From: Streptomyces sp. TN58
GTDB lineage: Bacteria; Actinomycetota; Actinomycetes; Streptomycetales; Streptomycetaceae
DNA length: 64,000 nt
Assembly: GCF_001941845.1 (NCBI RefSeq)
Contig: NZ_CP018870.1
Coordinates: 496,001-560,000, forward strand
Direction: 5' to 3'
Shown: one piece after another, positions 17,710 through 27,071 of the stretch
How the letters are laid out: every line of letters starts with the position of its first letter
Numbering within the stretch: position 1 is the first letter of the stretch
Notes under the pieces: model-generated
Seen by the model: only the letters and a program-made list of their open reading frames with translations
The model's database searches: none
What the model was told of the DNA's origin: nothing
Made by a program: the position numbers and the translations under genes

Positions 17710-18096
17710 ATGCTGGGAGACAGCAAGGCGTTCAGCGGCTTTTCGGTCGACAGCGTCGACGCCGCGAAGGACTTCTACGGCTCGACCCTCGGACTGCGGG
17801 TCTCCGAGGACAACGGATTGCTCTCCCTCCACCTCGGCGGCGGCGCCGACGTGCTGGTGTACCCCAAGGAGAACCACACGCCGGCGACCTTCACCGTGCT
17901 GAACTTCCCGGTGCCCGACATCGACCGGGCCGTCGACGGCCTCAGCGCGCGCGGAGTGGTCTTCGAGCGCTACGACGGCTTCGGGCAGAACGACAAGGGG
18001 ATCTCCCGCGACGAGGGCGGGCCCCCGATCGCCTGGTTCAAGGACCCGGCCGGGAACGTCCTCTCCGTGCTGGAGGTGGGCGGGGCCGACGCTTGA
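17710..18096 (+). CDS. VOC family protein
   Basis: A 128-residue single-domain protein. It opens with '[20 protein letters not shown]', a typical glyoxalase-fold start, and closes with '[15 protein letters not shown]', the usual C-terminal strand. The metal-ligand positions are only partly conserved, so it may bind rather than convert a ligand. The ATG follows GGAGGGAGAGG. Function unknown. It converges on the serine hydrolase gene, whose stop is 22 bases away. Confidence 0.85.
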   Translation: MLGDSKAFSGFSVDSVDAAKDFYGSTLGLRVSEDNGLLSLHLGGGADVLVYPKENHTPATFTVLNFPVPDIDRAVDGLSARGVVFERYDGFGQNDKGISRDEGGPPIAWFKDPAGNVLSVLEVGGADA

Positions 18097-18118
18097 ACGT
18101 GCGCGACCCGGCCCGGGA

Positions 18119-19471
18119 TCAGCGGGCGGTGAGTGCCGGCAGTGCCGGTGACAGGGCGGCCGGGCCCTCGACGGAACCCTTCTCCGGAGCCCCCGGCGCG
18201 GTCGTGCCGCACAGCGCCTGGTCGCGGTAGCGGACCATGGCGGCGTCGGCCGGGTGCGGGTCGAGCGCCGTGCCCGCCTCGTTGGGGCGCTGGTACTTCA
18301 GCAGGTTGTACCCGAGGGCGAACTGCCGGGTGCCGTCCGGCCTGGACAGGGCCGTGGTGCCGGCGCCGAAGACGCCGCCGTCGTGGCCCCAGGCCGGGCC
18401 GCACGGCGTGTCCACGGAGTAGATGCCGAGGCCGTAGCGCAGGGCCACGGCTCCCGTCTCGTCCTTGACCTCGACGGTGGTGCGCATCTGGTCCAACTGG
18501 CGGCGCGGCAGGAGGTCGCCGGTCAGCAGGGTCCTGTAGAAGGCGTTCAGGTCCTGGGGGGTGGAGACGAGGGCGCCCGCGGTGCCGGCCCAGGTCATGT
18601 TGTAGACGCTGTAGTCGCGCGGCGGGTCGATGAGCCCGTAGAAGCTCTCGTACATGCGGGCGTGGGAGCCGCGGATGTGCGGGTCGGTGCCGGGGAAATA
18701 GGTGTCGCGCAGACCCGCCCGCCGGATGACGTCCTTGGTGATCAGCCGCTCCGGGTCCTGGCCGGTCACCTTGCGCAGGATCTCGCCCAGCAGCACGTAG
18801 TTGGTGTTGGAGTAGCTCCAGTCGGTGCCGGGTTCGAACCGCTGCGGCCGGGCCGTCCCGTAGCCGATCAGCTCGGTGGGCCGGATCGTGCGGAAGCGGT
18901 GGTCGTCCAGGCTCGCGGTGGTGTCCTCCCGGAGCGAGGGGAAGGCGTCCGCGACGTAGTCCTCGATGCCGCTGGTGTGGTTGAGGAGCATGCGCACGGT
19001 CACCTTGCGGCCGCGCTCGCCGGGCAGGAGGTCGGGCACGTAGTCGCCGACCGGCCGGTCCAGGTCTATGCGGCCCCGGGCGTTCTGCTGGAGCACGGCG
19101 ACGGCGGTGAAGGTCTTGGTGACACTGCCGACGCGGTGGCGCAGGTCGGCGCGGACCGGGCGCCCGGTGGAGAGGTCGGCGATGCCGGCGGCGCCGTCGA
19201 AGCGCTCCCTGCCGTCCCGGGCCGCGGAGAAGACGCCGTACACGCCGGCGTCCCGGACCGCGTTGAGCCCCGCCTGGAGCTGGGCCCGGTCCAGACGGCG
19301 GCCGGCGGCTTCCGCCTGGGCCTGTGCCTGGGCCTGGGTGGCCGGGGTGGCCGGGCCCGCGGCGCTCGCGGCGGGAGCGAGGCCCGCCAACAGGGCCGCG
19401 GCGACGGCGGTCGCCGAGGCAGCGCGGCGCAGGCGCCGTGAGGGTCGGGCGACGGGACGGGTGTGGCTCAT
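18119..19471 (-). CDS. Secreted serine hydrolase, class C beta-lactamase/DD-peptidase family
   Basis: A 450-residue exported enzyme. Residues 1-38 form a Sec signal peptide with a twin-arginine-like basic start (RRLRRAASATAVAAALLAGL, ending ASA|A). The three active-site elements of the S12 family are present: S116-V-T-K119, Y220-S-N222 and H363-D-G365. These enzymes act as D-alanyl-D-alanine carboxypeptidases or esterases on the cell wall. A linker of Ala/Gln repeats (QAQAQAQAEA) follows the signal peptide. The gene seems monocistronic. Confidence 0.9.
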   Translation of the reverse strand: MSHTRPVARPSRRLRRAASATAVAAALLAGLAPAASAAGPATPATQAQAQAQAEAAGRRLDRAQLQAGLNAVRDAGVYGVFSAARDGRERFDGAAGIADLSTGRPVRADLRHRVGSVTKTFTAVAVLQQNARGRIDLDRPVGDYVPDLLPGERGRKVTVRMLLNHTSGIEDYVADAFPSLREDTTASLDDHRFRTIRPTELIGYGTARPQRFEPGTDWSYSNTNYVLLGEILRKVTGQDPERLITKDVIRRAGLRDTYFPGTDPHIRGSHARMYESFYGLIDPPRDYSVYNMTWAGTAGALVSTPQDLNAFYRTLLTGDLLPRRQLDQMRTTVEVKDETGAVALRYGLGIYSVDTPCGPAWGHDGGVFGAGTTALSRPDGTRQFALGYNLLKYQRPNEAGTALDPHPADAAMVRYRDQALCGTTAPGAPEKGSVEGPAALSPALPALTAR

Positions 19472-19597
19472 GGCGGCTCCTCGTCGGCGGCCCGGGGTGG
19501 GCCGGTGTTCGGTACACCTCGATTCTTCGAGACCGGCCGCGGCGGAACTTCCTCCGTCAGGACGAAACGGGCGTCAACCTCCAGAAGGAGAAGCACC

Positions 19598-19678
19598 TTG
19601 ACGATCCATTACATTTGTCACGCCCCCGCGTTCCCGGGCCGTGCGGGCGCTATCCGAGCAGGTCCAGCAGGGGTGTGA
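19598..19678 (+). CDS. Possible 26-residue leader or gene remnant with TTG start
   Basis: A strong ribosome site (AGAAGGAG at 19583-19590) precedes a TTG and a 26-codon frame reading about MTIHYICHAPAFPGRAG and then Gly/Ala. The first ten codons are AT-rich for this genome. It overlaps the 3' end of the converging HAD gene. It could be a leader peptide or the surviving 5' end of a deleted gene. The protein-coding evidence is weak. Confidence 0.2.
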   Translation: MTIHYICHAPAFPGRAGAIRAGPAGV

Positions 19679-20348
19679 GGCCGTGCGGGCGCCGGTCGAC
19701 CGGGAGGTGGTCGACGAAGTGCACCGGGCATCCGAGGGCCGCGGCGCCGCCGTCCGCGGTGCGGTGGTCACCGACCATCAGCACGTCGGCGGGCGCCAGG
19801 GCGAGCCGGTCGCAGGCGGCCCGGAAGATCCGCGGATCGGGCTTCTGCACGCCCAGTTCGAAGGAGAGCACATACGCGTCGACCAGCTCGTCCAGACCGT
19901 GCGTACGGAAGATCGGCCGCAGGTCCCAGCCGATGTTGCTGACGACGGCCACCGGGATGCCCCGCCGCCGCAGTTCGCGCAGCGTCGGACCGGTGTCCGG
20001 GTAGGGCCGCCAGGCGGAGGGGCTCATGTGGCGGTCGTAGAGCGCCTGGGCCAGCTCCGGCCCGGGCTCGGGCAGGCCCGCCGCCAGCGCCAGGCCGCCG
20101 TACGCGGCGCGGTGCTGAGCGGCGCTCACGTCCCGTACGTCCCAGAGGGGCTCCAGGTGCGCCGGCATCCGCCGGGGCGCGGGGCCGCCCGGGAGGGCGC
20201 CGTACTCCGTCAGCCGGCCCGCCGCCGCGCGGAACTCCTCCTCGGACAGCCGGACTCCGGCCGCGGCGAGACCCGCGCGGAGCCAGTCCTCGGTCGACTC
20301 GATGCGCAGCAGCGTCCCGGAGAAGTCGAACATCACACCTCTGATCAT
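19650..20348 (-). CDS. HAD-superfamily hydrolase
   Basis: A 232-residue soluble enzyme with the Rossmann-like HAD core: motif I FDFSGTLL (nucleophile D8), motif II VVSNIGWD, motif III K in LGVQKPDP, and motif IV VMVGD-like 'LMVGDHRTADGGAA'. The residue two after the nucleophile is Ser rather than Asp, as in some dehalogenase-like and phosphonatase-like members, so simple phosphatase activity is not certain. The ATG lies 6 bases after a TACGAT hexamer on its strand, so the message may be leaderless. It has no operon partner. Confidence 0.85.
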   Translation of the reverse strand: MIRGVMFDFSGTLLRIESTEDWLRAGLAAAGVRLSEEEFRAAAGRLTEYGALPGGPAPRRMPAHLEPLWDVRDVSAAQHRAAYGGLALAAGLPEPGPELAQALYDRHMSPSAWRPYPDTGPTLRELRRRGIPVAVVSNIGWDLRPIFRTHGLDELVDAYVLSFELGVQKPDPRIFRAACDRLALAPADVLMVGDHRTADGGAAALGCPVHFVDHLPVDRRPHGLTPLLDLLG

Positions 20349-20388
20349 GCGGTGATCGTAAGCGAGGCGGGGTGCCCGGCGGCCCGGA

Positions 20389-21843
20389 TCAGGTCGTCGG
20401 GTGCAGGCGGGGGGCGGTGGGCGGCGAGCTCTGCGGGGGCGCGTCCGCGCCGGCCAGGGCGCTGCCGGCCAGCCAGCTCCGCCAGTCCACGTTCCAGTCG
20501 CCGAAGCCGTTGCCGAAGGGGTCCATCTTCGCCCCGCCGCTGTTGACCACCTCCACGATGTCCCCTTCGCGGACCGTCTCGAAGAACCAGGCGGCGTTCT
20601 CGGTGCTCATGCCCGTGCAGCCGTGGCTGACGTTCTCCTCGCCCTGCGACTCGACCGACCAGGGCGCCGCGTGGATGTACTCGCCGCTCCAGGTCACCCG
20701 CGTCGCGTAGGAGACGGCCAGGTCGTAGAACTCCTTGGTGCCGCGCTGGATACCGACGGTGTCGCCGCGCATGCGGACCTTGGGCTCCTTGCGCAGGACG
20801 ACCTTGATGCCGCTGCGGGTCCTGAACCCCTCCTTGCCGGTGGTGACCGGGATCGTCCTGATGACGCGTCCGTTGCGGCGTACGGTCATGCGGTGGGCGG
20901 CGGAGTCGGTGACGGCCTCGATCCGGTCCCCGATGGTGAACTCCAGGTCCTCGGAGGGGCCTCCGTAGGTGTCGTCACCGAGCTCCACCCCGTCGAGTCC
21001 GCTGCGGACGCGCACCACCGTGTGCGCGGGCCAGTACGTACGCGGCCGGAAGTGCAGGGTCGAGTCGTCGACCCAGTGCCAGGCGCCCTCGACCTGCGGC
21101 TCGGAGGTGACCTCCAGCGCCTGCTCCAGCCGGGCGCGCGCGACCGGGTCGCCGGCCGGAACGGGCCTGCTGAGGGCGGCCGTCACGATCTCGCCCGCCC
21201 CGTACGTGCCGGGACGCGGCCCGAACTCGACGGTCAGCCTGCCCCCGTCCGCGGGCGGCGCGGTCCGGAACGCCATGGTCACGCCGACCGCACTGCCGGC
21301 CGCGTCCTGCGCGCCGACCTGCACGGTGTAGGTCTCCCCCGCCCGCAGCGACTCGGTGTTCAGCCAGCGGTCGCCGTGCGGGCCGAGCGCGCCGGCCAGG
21401 TGGCGGCCGCGCCCGTCGCGGACGGTCACGTCCGTGATGCTGCCCGGTTCGGTGAGGGTGATCTCAAGGGGGCCTCCGGGGTCGGTGGGCAGCTCCCGTG
21501 CCCGGGCGCCGCGGGCGGCGTCGGCGAGGACCGGCTCCCGCAGTACGGATCCCACCCCGCCCGCGGTGGCCCGTACCCGCTGCTCCTGCCAGCCGCTGCA
21601 CAGCCCGGGGCGGAACACCCGGGCCGCGCACCGCCCTTCGCCCGCCCCGTGGGCCCCCTCCAGCACCCTGCCTACCACGAGGGTGAGCGCCGCCTCCCGC
21701 GGGGGCCCCGCGGGTTTCGCGTCCGCGGGGGTCTCGTCGGGTGCGCGGCCGGGCGCCGCGGCGACGACGAGCATGGCCCCCGTCACCGCGGCGGTCAGGG
21801 CGCCCCACACCTTGGCCGGTCGTGTCCGTCGCATTCGTGGCAT
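20389..21843 (-). CDS. L,D-transpeptidase with Ig-like domains
   Basis: A cell-wall enzyme of about 484 residues (start uncertain). The N-terminus has basic residues and one hydrophobic helix (VWGALTAAVTGAMLVVAAAP), a signal anchor. Ig-like regions occupy the middle (about 110-290, ending in 'RPRTYWPAHTVVRVRSGLDG'). The YkuD catalytic domain follows, with the SHGCTGMS motif whose cysteine is at about residue 409. It forms 3-3 peptidoglycan cross-links, as do the mycobacterial LdtMt2-type enzymes of the same layout. ATG 21843 is chosen; ATG 21834 or an upstream ATG at 21882 are possible. A GNAT gene lies divergently 157 bases away. Confidence 0.88.
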   Translation of the reverse strand: MPRMRRTRPAKVWGALTAAVTGAMLVVAAAPGRAPDETPADAKPAGPPREAALTLVVGRVLEGAHGAGEGRCAARVFRPGLCSGWQEQRVRATAGGVGSVLREPVLADAARGARARELPTDPGGPLEITLTEPGSITDVTVRDGRGRHLAGALGPHGDRWLNTESLRAGETYTVQVGAQDAAGSAVGVTMAFRTAPPADGGRLTVEFGPRPGTYGAGEIVTAALSRPVPAGDPVARARLEQALEVTSEPQVEGAWHWVDDSTLHFRPRTYWPAHTVVRVRSGLDGVELGDDTYGGPSEDLEFTIGDRIEAVTDSAAHRMTVRRNGRVIRTIPVTTGKEGFRTRSGIKVVLRKEPKVRMRGDTVGIQRGTKEFYDLAVSYATRVTWSGEYIHAAPWSVESQGEENVSHGCTGMSTENAAWFFETVREGDIVEVVNSGGAKMDPFGNGFGDWNVDWRSWLAGSALAGADAPPQSSPPTAPRLHPTT

Positions 21844-22000
21844 AGCCGTATCAAACCGATGGATCGCCAACATGATGATCATGCGCTCGGTGCCGGGGCC
21901 GAACGAGCACCCGAAGTGAACTCGGACGGAGCACAGACCGCCGCGTCCGGGCCGCGGAAAACCGCGTGCCCGCGGACGCCGCGCGGCCGACAATGACGCC

Positions 22001-22507
22001 ATGCCCGTACGCGCGGTACATCCGGACGAACTGACGGTCCTCCAGGACATCGAGAGGGCGGCCGGGCGCTGCTTCCGGGACATCGGCATGCCGGAGATCG
22101 CCGACGACGAGCCGCTGACACAGGACGAGCTCGCCCCCTACCGGGAGGCCGGGCTCGCCTGGGTGGCGGTGGACGGCGACGACGCCCCGGTCGCGTACCT
22201 CCTCGCCGAGCGCGTCGACGGCTGCCTCCACGTGGAACAGGTGTCCGTGCACCCCGGCCACGCCCGCCGGGGCGTCGGCCGGTCCCTGCTGGAACACCTG
22301 GCCGAGGTGGCCGCGGGTGAGGGCGTGCCCGCGCTGACGCTCACCACCTTCGCCGAGGTGCCGTGGAACGCCCCGTACTACGCCCGTTGCGGCTTCCGCC
22401 TCCTCGGCGCGGACGCGCTCACCCCGGGCCTGCGGGAGATCCGGGCCCGCGAGGCGGCACACGGCCTGGACCGGTGGCCGCGCGTGTGCATGCGACGCGA
22501 TCTCTGA
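22001..22507 (+). CDS. GNAT family N-acetyltransferase
   Basis: A 168-residue GNAT-fold enzyme. The acetyl-CoA pyrophosphate loop is visible as [17 protein letters not shown] (about residues 86-102), followed by the '[22 protein letters not shown]' strand and helix typical of the family. The ATG lies 6 bases after a GACAAT hexamer, suggesting a leaderless message. The acceptor substrate is unknown. It is followed 80 bases later by the epimerase gene on the same strand. Confidence 0.88.
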   Translation: MPVRAVHPDELTVLQDIERAAGRCFRDIGMPEIADDEPLTQDELAPYREAGLAWVAVDGDDAPVAYLLAERVDGCLHVEQVSVHPGHARRGVGRSLLEHLAEVAAGEGVPALTLTTFAEVPWNAPYYARCGFRLLGADALTPGLREIRAREAAHGLDRWPRVCMRRDL

Positions 22508-22587
22508 GCCGGAGCGGATCGGCGCTCCGCCTTCGCCGGCCGCGAACCGGGGTCGCATGCACGCCGGCGGTGTGCTGGGGTGGGCTG

Positions 22588-23604
22588 ATGGACCTTCTGA
22601 TACTGGGCGGAACCGCGTGGGTGGGCCGGGAGATCTCGCGGCAGGCGGTGGAGCGCGGACACGCGGTGACATGCCTGGCGCGCGGTGAGAGCGGCGAAGT
22701 CACCTCCGGGGCCCGGCTGGTGGCGGCGGACCGCGAGGACGCGTCCGCCTACGCCGGACTCCTCGACCGTGACTGGGACGCCGTGGTCGAGGTGTCGTGG
22801 CAGCCGGCGTTCGTCCGCGGCGCGCTGGCGGCGCTGGCGGGGCGGGTACGGCACTGGACCTACGTCTCGTCGGTCAGCGCCTACGCCGATCACGGGACGC
22901 CCGGTGCCGACGAGTCGGCGGCGCTCCTGGCGCCCACGGAGCTGCCGTACGTGGGGCGGGAGGCGTACGGGGAGGCCAAGGCCGCCTGTGAGGCGGCCTT
23001 GCGCGCGTCCGTCGGGGACCGTCTCGCCGTCGCACGGGCCGGCCTCATCGGCGGCCCGGGCGACCGGTCGGGGCGCTCGGGGTACTGGGTGGCCCGCGCC
23101 GCGCGGACGGTGGAGCAGCCCATGCTCGTACCGCACTCTCCCGGGCTGCCGACGCAGGTGGTGGACGTACGGGATCTCGCGGGCTGGCTGCTGGACCTCG
23201 CGGAGGCGGGCACGGTCGGGACGTACGACGCCGTGGGGCCCGCCGTGCCGTTCGGTGAGTGGGTCGGCCTGTCCCGGCGGGTGGCCGGGCACACCGGGGA
23301 GGTGGCGGCGGCCGACCCGCGGTGGCTGCTGGAACAGGGGGTCGGGCCGTACATGGGCCCGGAGTCGATGGCCATGTGGATGCCCGAGCCGGGCTGGGAG
23401 GGCTTCGGCGCCCGCAGCGGAGCCGCCGCGCGTGCGGCCGGGCTGCGGCACCGGCCGCGTGCGCGGATGCTCGCGGACCTGCTGGAGTGGGAGCGCGCCG
23501 AGGGCCTGGACCGCTCCCGCCGGGCCGGCCTGAGCACCGCCCGCGAACGCGAACTCCTCACGGCGCTCACGGCGCTCACGGCGCCCACCGCCCGCGGCGA
23601 CTGA
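22588..23604 (+). CDS. NAD-dependent epimerase/dehydratase family protein
   Basis: A 338-residue extended short-chain dehydrogenase-like protein. The NAD-binding loop is [11 protein letters not shown] (GGxxWxG, residues 6-16), followed by '[14 protein letters not shown]' and a YGEAK catalytic-type Tyr-x-x-x-Lys (EAYGEAKAA). The C-terminal half is the substrate domain. Members act on nucleotide sugars or related compounds. The end carries an [10 protein letters not shown] stretch. ATG 22588 is chosen because it begins the Rossmann fold directly ([13 protein letters not shown]) and follows GGGGTGGG. Confidence 0.87.
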   Translation: MDLLILGGTAWVGREISRQAVERGHAVTCLARGESGEVTSGARLVAADREDASAYAGLLDRDWDAVVEVSWQPAFVRGALAALAGRVRHWTYVSSVSAYADHGTPGADESAALLAPTELPYVGREAYGEAKAACEAALRASVGDRLAVARAGLIGGPGDRSGRSGYWVARAARTVEQPMLVPHSPGLPTQVVDVRDLAGWLLDLAEAGTVGTYDAVGPAVPFGEWVGLSRRVAGHTGEVAAADPRWLLEQGVGPYMGPESMAMWMPEPGWEGFGARSGAAARAAGLRHRPRARMLADLLEWERAEGLDRSRRAGLSTARERELLTALTALTAPTARGD

Positions 23605-23641
23605 GGCCCGGGGGCGGTCGACGGCGCGCTCAGCGGCGCGG

Positions 23642-24490
23642 TCAGCGGCGGGGCCTCGTCGCGAAGGCGGCCCCGATCCGCAGGGTCCGGTCGTACGTGC
23701 CGCGGGGTTCGTGGTCGAGCAGGGCCCGGCGCAGTTCCGCCCCGAAGGCGGCCGTGCGGTCGCCCAGTACGGCCGGGCTGGTGGCGGGCAGGGAGAGCTG
23801 GAGGCCGATCACCTCGTCCACGGTGCGGCGGAGGGTCTGGTCCCACTGGTGGGTCTCGACGCGGGAGAGCGGTGACTTCTCCAGGCGCTCCACCAGGTCG
23901 TCCCAGTCGGACGCCCCGCCCGCCTGGCGCGCCCCGGGCACTGGGCCATGACCGCGCGGGTCCGCCCGCCCGGCGGGCGCCGGCGCTCCTTCTCGGACAC
24001 CTCCCAGGAACCGGTCGCGCACCTCCTCGACGACGGCCAGCCAGGGCGGCCGCGGGTCGCCGGGCCGGTGCAGTGAGGTGACGACGGCGATGCCGCCCCG
24101 GGGTGCGAGCACCTCGTCCAGGTCGGCGGGCACCCGCCTGCGGTCCATCCGGTGGAAGGCCCTGCCGATGACGCAGAGATCGATCCGGGGCAGGCACAAC
24201 CGGGTGACGGCGGCGTCGTCGCCGCGCAGCCACGAGATGTTCGTGAGGCCGCGCTCCTCGGCCAGGCGGGTCCCCTCGGCCAGCATCGCCGGCTCCGGGT
24301 CGACGGCGTACACGTGGTCGGCCAGGGGAGCCAGGGCGAGGCTGAGCGTGCCGGGGCCGGCGCCGAGATCCAGGACGGTCTGGGAGCCGTCAAGCGCGAA
24401 GCGGTCCGCGAGCAGGTTGTGGAACTCCTGCGGATACGGCGGCCGGTAGCGGGCGTAGTAGGGGGCGGCGGACGCGAACGGGGTGCTCAT
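23642..24490 (-). CDS. Class I SAM-dependent methyltransferase
   Basis: A 282-residue protein. The SAM-binding motif I is VLDLGAGPGTLSLAL (about residues 38-52) and motif II is 'HVYAVDPEPAMLAEG'. An adjacent 'ISWLRGDDA' element follows, and the middle reads 'DLCVIGRAFHRMDR', the usual family motif post I. The acceptor is unknown. The ATG follows AGGGAGGA on its strand. Immediately upstream (to its 5' side) lies the decayed regulator gene on the same strand, so the two may once have been linked. Confidence 0.88.
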   Translation of the reverse strand: MSTPFASAAPYYARYRPPYPQEFHNLLADRFALDGSQTVLDLGAGPGTLSLALAPLADHVYAVDPEPAMLAEGTRLAEERGLTNISWLRGDDAAVTRLCLPRIDLCVIGRAFHRMDRRRVPADLDEVLAPRGGIAVVTSLHRPGDPRPPWLAVVEEVRDRFLGGVREGAPAPAGRADPRGHGPVPGARQAGGASDWDDLVERLEKSPLSRVETHQWDQTLRRTVDEVIGLQLSLPATSPAVLGDRTAAFGAELRRALLDHEPRGTYDRTLRIGAAFATRPRR

Positions 24491-24649
24491 GGGGTCCTCC
24501 CTGGCGGTGGCGCACCCGCCGATCGTGGAGCACGGAGCAGGATTCGGCGGCGACTGGCGCCCCGAATCCCCCGAAGGGATGTGTGCACGGCGTCACCGGA
24601 GCGCCGTTCCCGTCATCCGGGGTCTGCCGGACCGCAGGCGGCTGCGGAT

Positions 24650-25030
24650 GTGAAGAAGCTGAGGCTGTGAGCCGGCCGGGGTCGTGGACGGCATGGCGGA
24701 CGGGGAGTTCGGATCCGTCGCGGTGGGAGATCGGGACACCGGCGTGCTCCCGGTAGAGCGGCCCGGCCACGGGGTCGTTGAGGACGTCGTACGCGAGGCG
24801 GCCGAGCCGGTCGGAGCGTCACGCTGTGCCTGAGGCGGGGCAGCATGGCCGGCGCCCACGCGGTCTCCCGGTCCAGCAGGACGTCGGTGCGGGCCTCGTG
24901 TCCAGGAGCAGCCGGCGCATGATGTCGGAGGGGACCTGCCCGCGGGGGAAGAAGCGGCGGAAGTCCTCGTTGTCGGTGACCCGCTGCCACGCCCCGGCGA
25001 TGGGCGTTCCCGAGCTCCGGTGCGGCACAT
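24650..25030 (-). pseudogene. Frameshifted remnant of a MmyB-like transcriptional regulator
   Basis: Three consecutive reading frames on this strand give pieces of one protein. Frame one reads 'AWQRVTDNEDFRRFFPRGQ' and 'DIMRRLLLDTRP'; a shift of one base gives 'RTDVLLDRETAWAPAMLPRL' and 'RHSVTLRP'; a second shift gives 'RLGRLAYDVLNDPVAGPLYR' followed by 'ISHRDGSELPVRHAVHDPGR'. Joined, these match the ligand-binding half of MmyB-like regulators (NExFRR-F, LLLDPxAR-VLLDWE-WAP, DPVAGPLYREH, H-DG--LPVRH). The N-terminal helix-turn-helix is absent upstream. Two frameshifts and a missing head mean it is not functional. Sequencing error is an alternative for the shifts but not for the missing HTH. 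Confidence 0.75.
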
Positions 25031-25220
25031 GGGGCGGGCTCACCGCCTGCGCTCCGGAAATGCGGTGGCCACGGGGCCGGTGCACCCTTGATGTGACAAC
25101 GCACCGTGGCGGCCCGCGGCACCGCGGACTCCGGTGATCGCGGGCCGGTAAGGCTCCCGGTCCCGTTCGCGCGGCGCGCACGGACTGCCCCGTCACCGTA
25201 CCGGGGTGAGGGAGCCGCTC

Positions 25221-27071
25221 GTGAACGCCTACCCGCCCATCGCCGACCACGGAATGGTCGGCGACCTCCAGACCGCCGCGCTGGTGTCCTCGCAGGGCAC
25301 GGTCGACTGGTGGTGCACACCGCGGTTCGACTCCCCCAGCGTCTTCGCGTCCCTCCTCGACAGCGAGCGCGGCGGCTACTGCCGGCTCTCCGCCGACCTC
25401 GCCCACGACCCCGCGGCCGTGGTCCGCCAGCTCTACCAGGCGGACACGGCCGTGCTGGTCACCCGCTACATGGGTCCGGGAGGGGTGGGCGAGGTCGCCG
25501 ACTTCATGGTCCCGCTGAACACCACCACCCCGACGCAGCGGCACCGGCTGATCCGTGTGGTGCGCGTGGTGCGGGGCAGTCTGGACTTCGAACTCGAATG
25601 CCGCCCGCGGTTCGACTACGGGCGCGCCCCCCACACCTTCGAGCAGACCGACGCGCGGACGGTGGTCTTCCGCGGGCCGGGCACGCGGCTGCACCTCCAG
25701 GCGGCCGGGGTTTCCGGTCCTCTCGAACTGCGGCGCGACGGCGACGACGCCACCGCCCGGTTCACCCTCACCGCCGGGAACGTGGCCGCCGTGGTGCTGA
25801 CCAGCGACGCGGACGACGCCCCCGCGCCGCCGCCGCTGTCGGCCGAGGAGATCAGCGCCGAGCTGCAGGCCTGTCGAACCTTCTGGCACGGCTGGCTGCG
25901 CTCGTGCACCTACCGCGGCCGCTGGCGTGACATCGTCCACCGCTCGGCGATCACCCTCAAACTGCTCACCTACGCCCCCACGGGCGCGCCGATCGCCGCG
26001 CTCACCATGGGCCTGCCCGAGCAGGTCGGGGGCGAGCGCAACTGGGACTACCGGTTCACGTGGATCCGCGACGCCTCCCTCTCCGTCAGGGCGCTGATCG
26101 ACCTGGGCTTCGTCGGGGAGGCCGCCGCGTTCCGCCGCTGGCTGCTCGACCGGCTCGCGGCCGGCGGCACCGCCTCCGGGGAGCCGCTGCAGATCATGTA
26201 CCGCATCGACGGGGAACCCCAGCTGACCGAGGTGGTCCTGGACCACCTGGAGGGCTACGCCGGGTCCAGGCCGGTACGCGCCGGGAACGCGGCCGCCGAC
26301 CAGATCCAGCTCGACATCTACGGGGAGGCGTCCGACGCCCTGGCCCAGACCCGGGACATGGGCGGGATCAAGGGATGGCAGGCGTACGCCGGCGTCCTCG
26401 ACTGGCTCGCCGACCACTGGGACCGCCCCGACGAAGGCATCTGGGAGACCCGGGGCGGCCGCCAGGACTTCACCTTCAGCCGTCTCATGACGTGGGTGGC
26501 CTTCGAGCGCGGGATCCGCCTGGCCACCACCTTCGCCCGCCCCGCCGACACCGACCGGTGGCGCGAGGTCCGCGACGCCGTCTTCGCGCAGATCGTCGAG
26601 CGTGGCTGGAACGCGGACAAGCAGGCGTTCGTCCAGCACTACGACACCGACGTGCTGGACGCCTCGCTCCTGCTCATGCCCCGGGTCGGCTTCCTCTCCC
26701 CCACCGACCCGCTCTGGCTCGGCACCCTCGAAGCCATGGACCGGGAACTGGTCAGCGACAGCCTGGTCTACCGCTACAACCCCGAAGCCTCCCCTGACGG
26801 GCTGCGCGGCTCCGAAGGCACCTTCAACCTGTGCAGCTTCCTCTACGTGGAGGCGCTGGCCCGCGCCGGCAAGCCGCAGCAGGCCCGCTACGCCTTCGAC
26901 AAGATGCTGACCTACGCCAACCACGTCGGCCTGTTCGCCGAGGAGATCGGCCCCTCCGGTGAGCAACTGGGCAACTTTCCCCAGGCGTTCACCCACCTCG
27001 CGCTGATCGCGGCGGCCCTCGCCCTGGACGAGCAGCTCGACCGGCAGGAAGGGAGCGGCGCCGATGGCTGA
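25221..27071 (+). CDS. Glycoside hydrolase family 15 protein (glucoamylase/trehalase type)
   Basis: A 616-residue soluble enzyme. The N-terminal beta domain (about 1-220) begins with 'YPPIADHGMVGDLQTAALVS', typical of bacterial GH15. The (alpha/alpha)6 catalytic domain follows, with 'NWDYRFTWIRDASLSV', 'GIWETRGGRQDFTFSRLM' and, near the end, EEIGPSGEQLGNFPQAFTH, where E574 or E575 is the likely catalytic base. Actinomycete relatives include trehalases and glucoamylases, so the substrate is an alpha-glucoside such as trehalose. I prefer the GTG at 25221, since AGGGAG lies 6 bases before it; a GTG at 25206 is possible. The stop overlaps the next gene by 8 bases. Confidence 0.9.
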   Translation: MNAYPPIADHGMVGDLQTAALVSSQGTVDWWCTPRFDSPSVFASLLDSERGGYCRLSADLAHDPAAVVRQLYQADTAVLVTRYMGPGGVGEVADFMVPLNTTTPTQRHRLIRVVRVVRGSLDFELECRPRFDYGRAPHTFEQTDARTVVFRGPGTRLHLQAAGVSGPLELRRDGDDATARFTLTAGNVAAVVLTSDADDAPAPPPLSAEEISAELQACRTFWHGWLRSCTYRGRWRDIVHRSAITLKLLTYAPTGAPIAALTMGLPEQVGGERNWDYRFTWIRDASLSVRALIDLGFVGEAAAFRRWLLDRLAAGGTASGEPLQIMYRIDGEPQLTEVVLDHLEGYAGSRPVRAGNAAADQIQLDIYGEASDALAQTRDMGGIKGWQAYAGVLDWLADHWDRPDEGIWETRGGRQDFTFSRLMTWVAFERGIRLATTFARPADTDRWREVRDAVFAQIVERGWNADKQAFVQHYDTDVLDASLLLMPRVGFLSPTDPLWLGTLEAMDRELVSDSLVYRYNPEASPDGLRGSEGTFNLCSFLYVEALARAGKPQQARYAFDKMLTYANHVGLFAEEIGPSGEQLGNFPQAFTHLALIAAALALDEQLDRQEGSGADG

